A DNA stretch of 29,139 nucleotides, taken from the NCBI GenBank assembly GCA_964398225.1, contig CAYNLY010000014.1, positions 1 through 29,139 on the forward strand. Reading direction: 5' to 3'. Below the pieces are notes generated by a model. The model was given only the letters and a program-made list of their open reading frames with translations. It ran no database searches and was not told the DNA's origin. Each line of letters opens with the position of its first letter. The stretch's first letter is position 1. The stretch is from CAYNLY01 sp964398225 (lineage in GTDB: Bacteria > Pseudomonadota > Zetaproteobacteria > Mariprofundales > Mariprofundaceae). Positions 8,650 through 15,050 of this stretch are shown here, piece after piece. The position numbers and the translations under genes were made by a program.

Positions 8650-8655
8650 TAGAAT
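8650..8655 (+). promoter_or_regulatory. Candidate -10 box for the SpoIIAA-like gene
   Basis: TAGAAT matches TATAAT at 5 of 6 positions. A start of transcription near 8662 would lead straight into the GGAGGG ribosome binding site (8665-8670). I find no convincing -35 hexamer at 16-18 bases, so this is tentative. Confidence 0.3.
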
Positions 8656-8676
8656 GATGAATGCGGAGGGCCGAAC

Positions 8677-9033
8677 ATGATTGAGTTTGACATGAATCTT
8701 CAGCATGGCGTGCTCACCCTGCATCCGGCGGGGGAGCTTACCGACGACGACGTGCACGAAATCCGCTCGGCGATCGAACCCGTTCTGGAACATCGGGGGC
8801 GGCTGCAGGGACTGATGGTTCGCGATGCAGGCCACGAGGATTGGGATGGACTGGCGGATTTTCTTGCCCGCTTGGGCCTGGGGCCGGGCAGCGTGGGCCG
8901 GCTTGCGCTTGTGGCCGATGCGGAGGATGCCCAGGCAAGGCTTGTTCGGCTTGCCGAGGCGGTGGGCGGATGCGACGCGAAAACGTTTGCTTCGGGTCTT
9001 GAGGACGAAGCCTGGAGCTGGCTCGTGGACTGA
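8677..9033 (+). CDS. SpoIIAA-like (STAS-fold) protein
   Basis: This is a 118-residue cytoplasmic protein with no signal peptide or membrane segment. The pattern fits the SpoIIAA-like/STAS superfamily: a first strand pair LTLHPAGELTDDDVHEI, a helix through about residue 40, then LMVRDAGHEDWDGLADFL, then a strand GRLALVADAEDAQARL, and a C-terminal SGLEDEAWSWL where family members have a similar acidic-Trp end. Family members typically have a DxRDfxGW-type motif; here it reads RDAGHEDW. The ATG has GCGGAGGG 6 bases upstream. It is co-oriented with prlC and convergent with the transporter gene, whose stop is only 10 bases away. The function of these proteins is not established, and no anti-sigma factor or transporter partner is beside it. 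Confidence 0.7.
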   Translation: MIEFDMNLQHGVLTLHPAGELTDDDVHEIRSAIEPVLEHRGRLQGLMVRDAGHEDWDGLADFLARLGLGPGSVGRLALVADAEDAQARLVRLAEAVGGCDAKTFASGLEDEAWSWLVD

Positions 9034-9043
9034 GTGGCGGCGC

Positions 9044-10084
9044 TTACTCGGCGCGCGACTCCGGGATGTCCGGTCCGATCAGGATCGCGATCCAGCGCGT
9101 GGACTCGTTGGCCTCGAGCGCAAGTTTCACGATCATCGTCAGCGGCACCGAAAGCAGCATGCCCACGGGGCCGAGCACCCAGCCCCAGAAGACCAGGGAC
9201 AGAAAGACCACAAGCGTGGAAAGCCCGACGCCGCGCCCCATGAAGCGGGGCTCGACGATGTTGCCCATTACCAGGTTGATCACGAGGTAGCCCAGGCCGG
9301 TGGCCAGCGCCATGCCGGTGCCCAGCTGGATGAGCGCGAGCAGCACGGCCGGCGCGGCGGCGATGATCGAGCCGATGTTCGGGACGAAGTTGAACAGAAA
9401 CGCAAGCAGGCCCCAGAGCGCCGGATAGTCCACGCCGAGCAGGGCCAGCCATCCCGCCACGAGCAGCCCGGTGGCGAGGCTTACCCAGCCCTTGATGACC
9501 AGATAGGAGTGAACGCTTTCGATGAAGCGGTCGATGTGCGCGGTGGACGGCGCCTGAGCGCCCATCGCGCGCCATTTGTGCGGAATCGCGGTGGCTTCGA
9601 TGAGCAGGAAGATCACGGTCAGCACGATCAGAAATGCGTTGGCAAGCGCGTTGCCGAATCCGGACAGCAGATTGCCGGCCAGTCCCATCACGACCGAAAG
9701 ATCGAGGTTTTCGGCGAGTCCCGCGGCGTCCAGCCGGATGCCGTGCGCGGCCAGCCACCCGGCAAGTCCCGTGCTCATTGCCTGCAGCCGCGCCTGATAG
9801 TCCGGAAGGTTTCGGGTGAAGTCGGCCACCGATGCGCCGACGAAGGCCCCGATCAGCACGATCGCGAGCACCAGCGCCAGCGCGATGCCGAGGATGGCCA
9901 GAGAATCGGGCCAGCCGTGCCGGCGCAGGAAGGCGAGCGGCGGCAGGCAGACGATCGCGATGAACGCCGCCAGCAGAAAAGGCACGAGCAGCGCCTTGGC
10001 CGCCTGAAGCCCCGCGATGACGACCACAAGCGCCGCCGCGGTGACCAGGCCCGCGGCCAGCGGGTGGCTGCGGGTCGCTACCAT
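9044..10084 (-). CDS. AI-2E family transporter (PerM/TqsA-like)
   Basis: This is a 346-residue inner-membrane protein. Two hydrophobic N-terminal segments lie at roughly residues 10-75. A soluble middle part follows (about 85-135). A second membrane half then contains the family hallmark NFVPNIGSIIAAAPAVLLAL and the GNIVEPRFMGRGVGLSTLVVFLSLVFWGWVLG region typical of AI-2E transporters. Members export small molecules or quorum signals, or act as ion/proton antiporters; the substrate cannot be read from sequence. The ATG at 10084 overlaps the end of the small cysteine protein gene by 7 bases, so the two are coupled. Confidence 0.92.
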   Translation of the reverse strand: MVATRSHPLAAGLVTAAALVVVIAGLQAAKALLVPFLLAAFIAIVCLPPLAFLRRHGWPDSLAILGIALALVLAIVLIGAFVGASVADFTRNLPDYQARLQAMSTGLAGWLAAHGIRLDAAGLAENLDLSVVMGLAGNLLSGFGNALANAFLIVLTVIFLLIEATAIPHKWRAMGAQAPSTAHIDRFIESVHSYLVIKGWVSLATGLLVAGWLALLGVDYPALWGLLAFLFNFVPNIGSIIAAAPAVLLALIQLGTGMALATGLGYLVINLVMGNIVEPRFMGRGVGLSTLVVFLSLVFWGWVLGPVGMLLSVPLTMIVKLALEANESTRWIAILIGPDIPESRAE

Positions 10085-10284
10085 TCGATTCTGGGGTCGT
10101 CGACCGCGAATTCGGTCTCGCCGGTCTCAAAGGCGAGGCGAAGGTAGGGCAGGCAGCCCTCGCATTCGCCGCCAACGCCTTCCGCAAGCGCCGCCTCCAG
10201 CGATCCGAGCCGGAGCAGTTCGGCAAACCGGCGTCCGAGGCAGTCGCAGCGGTCCACGCGCATTTCCGTGCTTTCGTCCATCAT
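10078..10284 (-). CDS. Small BFD-like (2Fe-2S) binding protein
   Basis: This 68-residue protein has CxC at residues 13 and 15 (RCDCLGRRFAELL) and CxxC at residues 41 and 44 (GECEGCLPYLRLAF), followed by ETGETEF. The layout resembles the bacterioferritin-associated-ferredoxin domain, where four cysteines in CxC...CxxC bind a 2Fe-2S cluster. The spacing between pairs (25 residues) is somewhat shorter than in Bfd. Two adjacent ATGs occur; the first has GAGGAGAAG about 5 bases upstream. It is the first gene of a pair with the AI-2E transporter. Cluster binding is inferred; electron transfer, iron release or a regulatory role are all possible. Confidence 0.65.
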   Translation of the reverse strand: MMDESTEMRVDRCDCLGRRFAELLRLGSLEAALAEGVGGECEGCLPYLRLAFETGETEFAVDDPRIEW

Positions 10285-10296
10285 CGTCGCTTCTCC

Positions 10297-11118
10297 TCAG
10301 GCCCTGGATGCGGCGCTCGGCCGATCCTCGCCGGGATGACCCACAAAGGGCAAGCTCAGAAGATAGTCGAGCCTGCGGACGGGAGCATTCAAAAGCGGCG
10401 CGTAGCCCAGCACCATCCGCTCGTGCCCGTCGCGGGGCCGTGCCCGGTAGCTGCCGAGGATGCGGTCCCAGAGGCTGAGATTGAAGCCGAAGTTCCGGTT
10501 CATTTCATCCGGGTGGATCGAGTGGTGCACGCGGTGCATGTCGGGCGTGACGACAAGCAGGCGCAGCGCGGAATCGAGCCGGACGGGAAGGCGGATGTTG
10601 GCATGATTGAACATCGCCATGCCGTTGAGCAGCAGCTCGAAGGCGAAGACCGCCACCGGCGGCGCGCCCAGGGCCGCGGCGGCCGTCATCTTGATCAGCA
10701 TCGAAATCAGGATTTCGACCGGGTGGAAGCGGAGAGCGGTCGAAACATCCAGCTCGCGATCGGTGTGGTGAACCAGATGGAATCGCCACAGCCAGGGCAG
10801 CGCATGAAAGGCCCGATGCTGCAGGTAGAGCACCAGATCCAGCGCGAGCATCGAGAGGACGACGGCAGGGACTTCGGGCACGCCCAGCCAGTGCATCAGG
10901 CCCAGCTGATGCGCGCCCGCCCAGGACGCGGCGCCGATCGCGCCCATCGGCAGAAGCAGCCGGACGATCAGCGCATCGAGCGCAACGATGCCGAGATTCG
11001 CCGGCCACCGACGCTTGCCTTCGCGCATCCGGCGCCTCGGCACGAGCATTTCGATGCCGGCGAGAAACGCCAGCGCGCCGGCAAACACCGCCAGCCGCAT
11101 CCACTCCAGCCCCTCCAT
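10297..11118 (-). CDS. Sterol desaturase / fatty acid hydroxylase family protein
   Basis: This 273-residue integral membrane di-iron enzyme has the three histidine clusters of the fatty acid hydroxylase superfamily: HRAFH near residue 107, HLVHH near 119 and HRVHH near 201. Hydrophobic segments lie at about residues 9-25, 43-65 and 80-100, and one lies between the second and third clusters. DxxLYLQHRAFH and MNRNFGFNLSLWDRILGSY are typical of the family. Reactions in this family are O2-dependent hydroxylation or desaturation of lipids; the substrate is unknown. The ATG is preceded by GGAGG. It is 12 bases upstream of the BFD-like gene and follows DUF2892 after 42 bases in the same direction. 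Confidence 0.9.
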   Translation of the reverse strand: MEGLEWMRLAVFAGALAFLAGIEMLVPRRRMREGKRRWPANLGIVALDALIVRLLLPMGAIGAASWAGAHQLGLMHWLGVPEVPAVVLSMLALDLVLYLQHRAFHALPWLWRFHLVHHTDRELDVSTALRFHPVEILISMLIKMTAAAALGAPPVAVFAFELLLNGMAMFNHANIRLPVRLDSALRLLVVTPDMHRVHHSIHPDEMNRNFGFNLSLWDRILGSYRARPRDGHERMVLGYAPLLNAPVRRLDYLLSLPFVGHPGEDRPSAASRA

Positions 11119-11160
11119 GGCCTCCAGTGTAGCCCGGGAAGGGCTGCGGGGACAGCGCGC

Positions 11161-11370
11161 TCAGTCGCCCTTGCGCTCGCAGGTGCTCAGGCCGAACGGC
11201 GCATACAGCGGGCAGAAACGGATCGCCGCCGTCAGCACGAGCACGACGCCGACGCCGATCGCGACCCAGTTCCACGGGCTTGCAAGCCCGCCCAGCCACC
11301 CCCAGGCGGCAAGCGCGAGCCCCAGCACGAGCCGGACGATTCGATCCACGGTTCCAACATTGGCCTTCAT
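11161..11370 (-). CDS. DUF2892 (YgaP-like) inner membrane protein
   Basis: This 69-residue protein starts MKANVGTVDRIVRLVLGLAL, the usual start of DUF2892 proteins. Two hydrophobic segments follow (about residues 11-28 and 34-48) and it ends with RFCPLYAPFGLSTCERK, where the CP-LY-FG-TC pattern is characteristic. The same domain forms the membrane part of E. coli YgaP, a rhodanese, and often sits near sulfur-transfer genes. No rhodanese is seen here. A strong AAGGAGGTG lies 5 bases upstream of the ATG. It is immediately downstream of a Crp/Fnr gene with its own candidate promoter. Confidence 0.88.
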   Translation of the reverse strand: MKANVGTVDRIVRLVLGLALAAWGWLGGLASPWNWVAIGVGVVLVLTAAIRFCPLYAPFGLSTCERKGD

Positions 11371-11391
11371 CGGACACCTCCTTGCAGGCCC

Positions 11392-11431
11392 AGTATAGCA
11401 GGCATGCAGGGAGGCTCTGTGACAAAGTCAC
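11392..11431 (-). promoter_or_regulatory. Candidate promoter and 13-bp palindrome upstream of DUF2892 gene
   Basis: On the minus strand TATACT (11397-11392) matches TATAAT at 5 of 6 positions and lies just before the AAGGAGG of the DUF2892 gene. Upstream is a perfect dyad GTGAC-TTT-GTCAC (11431-11419) that contains the stop codon of the Crp/Fnr gene. Its centre (11425) is about 40 bases from the predicted transcription start (near 11385), the spacing of a class II activator site. There is no good -35 hexamer. The half-site spacing (TGA-N5-TCA) is one base shorter than the usual Crp/Fnr N6. Confidence 0.5.
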
Positions 11432-12096
11432 CGATGGCTGGATTCCGCAAGCTCCGCAAGCGCATCCGGGGAACGGATCGTGATCCGTCCGCGCGCAAGC
11501 GCAAGCCATCCCCGCCGTTCGAAGTCCTTCAGCAGGCGGCTGATCACCTCCCGGGCCGTGCCGAGCTCGGCGGCGAGCGCCTGATGCGTGCGCGCGATTT
11601 CGCCGTGGGCATCGGCGAGTTCCAGAAGCCTGCGCGCAAGCCGCCGGTCCATCTGGCCGAAGGCGACCTCCTCGATGAGCATCATCAGCTCGCCGATCCT
11701 TGCGCCGAGCGAGCGCATGACATGCCGGCGAAAGCCGGGACTCGTTTCCATCGCCCGCTCGAAAAGCTCAGGTGGGAGCAGCACGAGTTCGACCTCGGTC
11801 TCGGCAATACCCTCGGCGGGATACGCCTGCCCGCCGAGCAGGCAGGCCGTGGTCAGCACGCAGCTCTGACCGTCCTCGACGCGGTAGAGGACGATTTCAT
11901 GCCCCTCCGCGCCGACCTTCTGCACGCGCACCACGCCTTCGAGCACGAGCACATAGCCCCGCGCCCGGCTGCCGTCGCGAAACAGCGCGGCGCCTTCCGG
12001 CACACGCAGGGGCGCTACGGCCGCGAACGCCTCACGCAAGATTTCATCCAGCGCCTCCGAAAGCCCGGGCACGCGCGCAAGCCAGTCGGTGCTCAA
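11428..12096 (-). CDS. Crp/Fnr family transcriptional regulator
   Basis: This 222-residue regulator has a cyclic-nucleotide-binding-like beta barrel at about residues 20-120 (VLVLEGVVRVQKVGAEGHE), a dimer helix and a C-terminal helix-turn-helix with THQALAAELGTAREVISRLLKDFERRG. The N-terminal cysteines that bind the Fe-S cluster in Fnr are absent. Two cysteines lie in the barrel, C79 and C85 (SCVLTTAC), next to PAEGIAETEVELVLLP. A longer upstream frame exists but runs through ampD. I chose the TTG at 12096, whose bases overlap the ampD stop as TTGA and give a normal family length. The gene is therefore probably coupled to ampD. The nearest likely target is the DUF2892 gene directly downstream. 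The ligand is unknown. Confidence 0.88.
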   Translation of the reverse strand: MSTDWLARVPGLSEALDEILREAFAAVAPLRVPEGAALFRDGSRARGYVLVLEGVVRVQKVGAEGHEIVLYRVEDGQSCVLTTACLLGGQAYPAEGIAETEVELVLLPPELFERAMETSPGFRRHVMRSLGARIGELMMLIEEVAFGQMDRRLARRLLELADAHGEIARTHQALAAELGTAREVISRLLKDFERRGWLALARGRITIRSPDALAELAESSHR

Positions 12097-12644
12097 CGGA
12101 AATCGTCCCGGAGTCTGCGGATGCGGGCAAGCGAGCGATGAAAGCGCGCCCAGTCCCATTGCGGGCCCGGATCCCACTTGCGGCCGGGGGCGATGTCGGC
12201 ATGGCCGACGATCCGTTCGCGGCCGATGCGGGGAAGGCGGCGCATGAGGCTCGCACACAGGCGGGCCGCCTCGCGGTACTGGGCCGGTGTGAACGGCGTG
12301 GTTGTGTCGCCCAGAAGCTCGATGCCGACCGAGAAGTCGTTGCAGCGGCTTCTTCCGCACCAGCTGGATTCGCCGGCATGCCATGCGCGCTCGCCAACGG
12401 GCACGAACTGCGTGATCCCGCCGCTTCGATCGACGAGGAAATGAGCCGAGACCCGGAGCCCGCGCACCTCGGCAAGCGCCGGATCCTCGGTGTCCAGCAG
12501 GCGGTTCAGGAACAGGTCGGCGATCCTTCCGGCATCGAAGCGGCCTTCGGGAAGGCTGATCGCATGCAGCACGATCAGCTCGATGCTGGCGCCTGCCGGG
12601 CGGGCGTCCCGGTTCGGCGACGGAATCCAGACGATCGGCCGCAT
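12093..12644 (-). CDS. ampD: 1,6-anhydro-N-acetylmuramyl-L-alanine amidase
   Basis: AmpD is a cytoplasmic zinc amidase that removes the peptide from anhydro-muropeptides during peptidoglycan recycling; its loss often de-represses AmpC. The 183-residue protein has the amidase_2 zinc ligands at H27 (LIVLHAIS), H148 and D158 (GHADIAPGRKWDPGP), and the catalytic-type Glu at E109 (FSVGIELLG). These are offset by 6-7 from E. coli H34, E116, H154 and D164. VSAHFLVDRSGGITQFV and RAWHAGESSW are family hallmarks. No signal peptide is present, as expected for AmpD rather than AmiD. The start at 12644 has no clear Shine-Dalgarno. The usual partner ampE is absent and a Crp/Fnr gene follows instead. Confidence 0.94.
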   Translation of the reverse strand: MRPIVWIPSPNRDARPAGASIELIVLHAISLPEGRFDAGRIADLFLNRLLDTEDPALAEVRGLRVSAHFLVDRSGGITQFVPVGERAWHAGESSWCGRSRCNDFSVGIELLGDTTTPFTPAQYREAARLCASLMRRLPRIGRERIVGHADIAPGRKWDPGPQWDWARFHRSLARIRRLRDDFR

Positions 12645-12682
12645 GCGGCGATGGTGCCCGAACGCGCGGGTCGTGTCATGCC

Positions 12683-12711
12683 TTTACGGACGGACCGGCC
12701 TCGCCTACGCT
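12683..12711 (+). promoter_or_regulatory. Candidate sigma-70 promoter of the patatin-like gene
   Basis: TTTACG (12683-12688), a 17-base spacer and TACGCT (12706-12711) give a weak match to TTGACA-N17-TATAAT (4/6 and 3/6) at ideal spacing. Transcription would start near 12718, 26 bases before the ATG. It lies in the 99-base divergent spacer with ampD. Confidence 0.3.
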
Positions 12712-12743
12712 GGCGCAAGTCTGCGGCTGCATCGGAGGTGGCG

Positions 12744-13709
12744 ATGAACAACGGCGTGGTTCTGGCTCTGGGGGCCGGAGGAGCGCGGGGGCTTGCGCAT
12801 GTCGGCGTGCTCGAGGTGCTCGAGCGCGAGGGCATTCCGGTGCGCGCCATCGTCGGCACGAGTTCCGGAGCCGAGGTCGGAGGGTTCTACGTCGCCGGCG
12901 TCAGGCCGGCCGAGATCCGGCGGCTGATCCGGGACTGGGACTGGCTGGACACGATGCGGCTGTTCACACCGGATTTCTCCGAGGGCGCGCTTTCGACCGG
13001 CGCGGAAGTGCGGGAGTTTCTCGAGCCGTATCTCGACGGATACCGGATCGAGGAACTGTCGATCGGTTATGCGGCCGTGGCCGCCGACCTGAACACCGGT
13101 GAGGAGGTCGTGCTGCGCGAGGGGGCGCTGATCGAGGCCGTGCGCGCGAGCATGTCGTTTCCGGGCTTGCTCGCGCCGCACCGGCTGGACGGGCGCCTGC
13201 TCGTGGACGGGGGGCTCGTCAATCCCGTGCCCTTCGACGTCGCCCGCGAGCTGTTCGGCGGGCCGGTGATCGCGGTGTCCGTGCATGCGCGCCCCAGAGC
13301 GACGCCGGCCCGCGAGGAGGCCCGTCCGGAATGGCTGGAACAGGTGGACGCGATGCTGGAAGCGCCCTGGCTTTCGCGCTGGCCGCAGGTCCGGCAATGG
13401 CTTCAGGGGCTGGTGGACGCCGGCAATCGCGGGCAGAAGGTGCTGAAGAACATGGGTTTGAGCTCCGTGCTGAACCGGGCCCAGATGATCAGCGAGGACA
13501 TGCTCGTGCGCCTGCGCTACCGCCTGAGCCCGCCCGATCTGATGATCGAGCCCGAGGTGCAGCACATTTCACTGCTCGAGTTCAATCGCGGGCTGGAGGC
13601 CATCGATGCGGGACGGGCCGCGGCCGAGGCGCGGGTCGAGGACATCCGTCGGGTCACCCGCCCCGGGTACCGGCTGGGAGCGGCTGTGTTCGGCGACCTC
13701 TTCCGCTAG
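12744..13709 (+). CDS. Patatin-like phospholipase family protein (RssA-like)
   Basis: This is a 321-residue serine hydrolase of the patatin family. Seen: the oxyanion-hole glycines in LGAGGARGLAHVGVLEVL (residues 9-26), the nucleophile S40 in GTSSGAEVGGFY, and the catalytic Asp D155 in VDGGLVNPVP. A helical C-terminal region of about 100 residues follows, with YRLSPPDLMIEPEVQHISLLEF. The motif GTSSG replaces the more common GTSAG but keeps GxSxG. There is no signal peptide. Members are lipid acyl hydrolases of mostly unknown substrate; RssA and YlbK are the closest type. The ATG has CGGAGGTGG just upstream. It is followed after 9 bases by the cation exporter gene, so the two probably share a transcript. 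Confidence 0.92.
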   Translation: MNNGVVLALGAGGARGLAHVGVLEVLEREGIPVRAIVGTSSGAEVGGFYVAGVRPAEIRRLIRDWDWLDTMRLFTPDFSEGALSTGAEVREFLEPYLDGYRIEELSIGYAAVAADLNTGEEVVLREGALIEAVRASMSFPGLLAPHRLDGRLLVDGGLVNPVPFDVARELFGGPVIAVSVHARPRATPAREEARPEWLEQVDAMLEAPWLSRWPQVRQWLQGLVDAGNRGQKVLKNMGLSSVLNRAQMISEDMLVRLRYRLSPPDLMIEPEVQHISLLEFNRGLEAIDAGRAAAEARVEDIRRVTRPGYRLGAAVFGDLFR

Positions 13710-13718
13710 AGTTCGCCC

Positions 13719-14633
13719 ATGGTCAACCGGAGCGATGCCGATGCGCGCCTGATGCGGCTCGCCACCTATGCCTCGACCGGAACGGCCGGGGTGCTCATCG
13801 TCACCAAGTTCGTCGCCTGGATCATGACCGGATCGGTGAGCCTGTTTGCGACCCTGATCGATTCCTGTCTCGATGCGCTGGCTTCGCTGATCAATCTGTT
13901 CGCCGTGCGCCACGCGCTTGCGCCCGCGGACAAGTCGCACCGCTTCGGTCACGGCAAGGCGGAGGCGCTGGCAGGCCTCGGGCAGGCGACCTTCATCGCC
14001 GGATCGGCGATGTTCCTCGTCATCGAGGCGATCGGACGGCTGATTCAGCCGCAGCCCATCGAGGCGGTGCCGATCGGTGTGGGCGTGATGCTGTTTTCGA
14101 TCCTGGCCACGCTGGCGCTCGTCGCCTTTCAGGCCCATGTGATCCGCAAGAGCGGTTCGACCGCGATCAAGGCCGACCATCTGCACTACAAGACCGACCT
14201 TCTCGTCAACGGGGGCGTGGTCGCGGCGCTGCTCCTGGCGAACGCCGGATGGCCGGGGTTCGACCCCGTCTTCGCGCTCGCGATCGCCGCCTACATCCTG
14301 CACAGCGCCTGGGAGATCATGCGTGAGGCGCTCGACCACCTGATGGACCGGGAGCTCGGGGCCGAGGCGCGCGAGCGGATCAAGGCCATCGTGCGCGCGC
14401 ACCCCGAAACCCGCGGGCTGCACGATCTGCGCACCCGCAGAAGCGGCGGCACGGTGTTCATCCAGCTGCATGTCGAAATGGACGACGATTTGCCGCTGAT
14501 CGAGGCCCACCGCATCGCCGACGAGGTCGAGGCCGAGATCCGGGCCGCGTTCGAGGGCGCGGAGGTCATCATTCACCAGGATCCGGCCAGCATCGTCGAG
14601 CAGCATCCCGAGTTCGTCGAGGATGCCCACTGA
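13719..14633 (+). CDS. Cation diffusion facilitator, FieF/YiiP-type
   Basis: This 304-residue inner-membrane metal/proton antiporter has about six membrane helices and a C-terminal cytoplasmic ferredoxin-like domain. The transport-site aspartates are D48 and D52 in LIDSCLDALAS, and the partner site is ADHLHYKTD, matching the D-x3-D and H-x3-D pairs of E. coli YiiP. HRFGHGKAEALAGL after helix 2 and GLHDLRTRRSGG with HVEMDDDLPLIEAH in the C-terminal domain are characteristic. The DxxxD/HxxxD composition favours Zn2+ or Fe2+ efflux. The start lies 9 bases after the patatin stop without a strong Shine-Dalgarno. It is convergent with the EF-hand gene at 6 bases. Confidence 0.93.
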   Translation: MVNRSDADARLMRLATYASTGTAGVLIVTKFVAWIMTGSVSLFATLIDSCLDALASLINLFAVRHALAPADKSHRFGHGKAEALAGLGQATFIAGSAMFLVIEAIGRLIQPQPIEAVPIGVGVMLFSILATLALVAFQAHVIRKSGSTAIKADHLHYKTDLLVNGGVVAALLLANAGWPGFDPVFALAIAAYILHSAWEIMREALDHLMDRELGAEARERIKAIVRAHPETRGLHDLRTRRSGGTVFIQLHVEMDDDLPLIEAHRIADEVEAEIRAAFEGAEVIIHQDPASIVEQHPEFVEDAH

Positions 14634-14639
14634 GGGCGG

Positions 14640-14978
14640 CTACCGGCGCAGGCGGTACCACTGGGCCTTGCGTTTTTTCCAGAACTCCCGGAACTCCTCG
14701 GCGGTGACTTCGCCATCGCCGTCGGCGTCCATCGACTGAAAGCGCTCCTCGGCCCGGCGAGTGACCATCTCGAGGTATTCCTCGCGGGAAACGCCTTCGC
14801 TGGCATCCAGATCGAGCTCCATGAACCGGGCCACGATCTTGTCGGTGGGGGTCAGCGGGCCGGTGTTCGTGCCCGCTTCTCCGGAAGGGATGGCCTCGTC
14901 CACCTGAGCCCATGCCGGGGATGCCGCGAGCATCGATGTGGCAAGCATCAGCGCGGCGAATCGGGGCGATGACTTCAT
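14640..14978 (-). CDS. Secreted EF-hand calcium-binding protein
   Basis: This 112-residue protein has a signal peptide (MKSSPRFAALMLATSMLAAS, probable cleavage after AWA near residue 24). Two EF-hand loops follow: a degenerate first loop DLDASEGVSREE and a canonical second loop DADGDGEVTAEE with Asp at positions 1, 3 and 5, Gly at 6 and Glu at 12. The C-terminus is basic and aromatic (FWKKRKAQWYRLRR). A longer upstream frame runs antisense through thyA and is not real. The chosen ATG has AAAGGAGGTG 3 bases upstream. The likely role is periplasmic calcium binding or buffering; a partner is not evident. It is divergent from thyA by 72 bases. Confidence 0.88.
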   Translation of the reverse strand: MKSSPRFAALMLATSMLAASPAWAQVDEAIPSGEAGTNTGPLTPTDKIVARFMELDLDASEGVSREEYLEMVTRRAEERFQSMDADGDGEVTAEEFREFWKKRKAQWYRLRR

Positions 14979-15026
14979 GCGCACCTCCTTTGCCAAGCGG
15001 GGGCCGGACCGGCAGCATAGCGGAGA

Positions 15027-15038
15027 CGGACTCGTCCG
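15027..15038. other. 12-bp palindrome in the thyA leader
   Basis: CGGAC-TC-GTCCG lies 12 bases upstream of the thyA start, between the start codons of divergent thyA and the EF-hand gene. It could be an operator or a short mRNA hairpin. At this length chance is a real alternative. Confidence 0.25.
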
Positions 15039-15050
15039 GCGAGGGGAACA

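Noticed and set aside
11119..11135. TACACT -10 box for the fatty acid hydroxylase gene
   Set aside because: It lies so close to the ATG that transcription would begin at the start codon and exclude the GGAGG ribosome binding site; no -35 box is present.
13707..13712. TAGAGT as -10 box for the cation diffusion facilitator gene
   Set aside because: It would give a leaderless mRNA starting at the ATG, with no -35, and the gene is only 9 bases behind the patatin-like gene.
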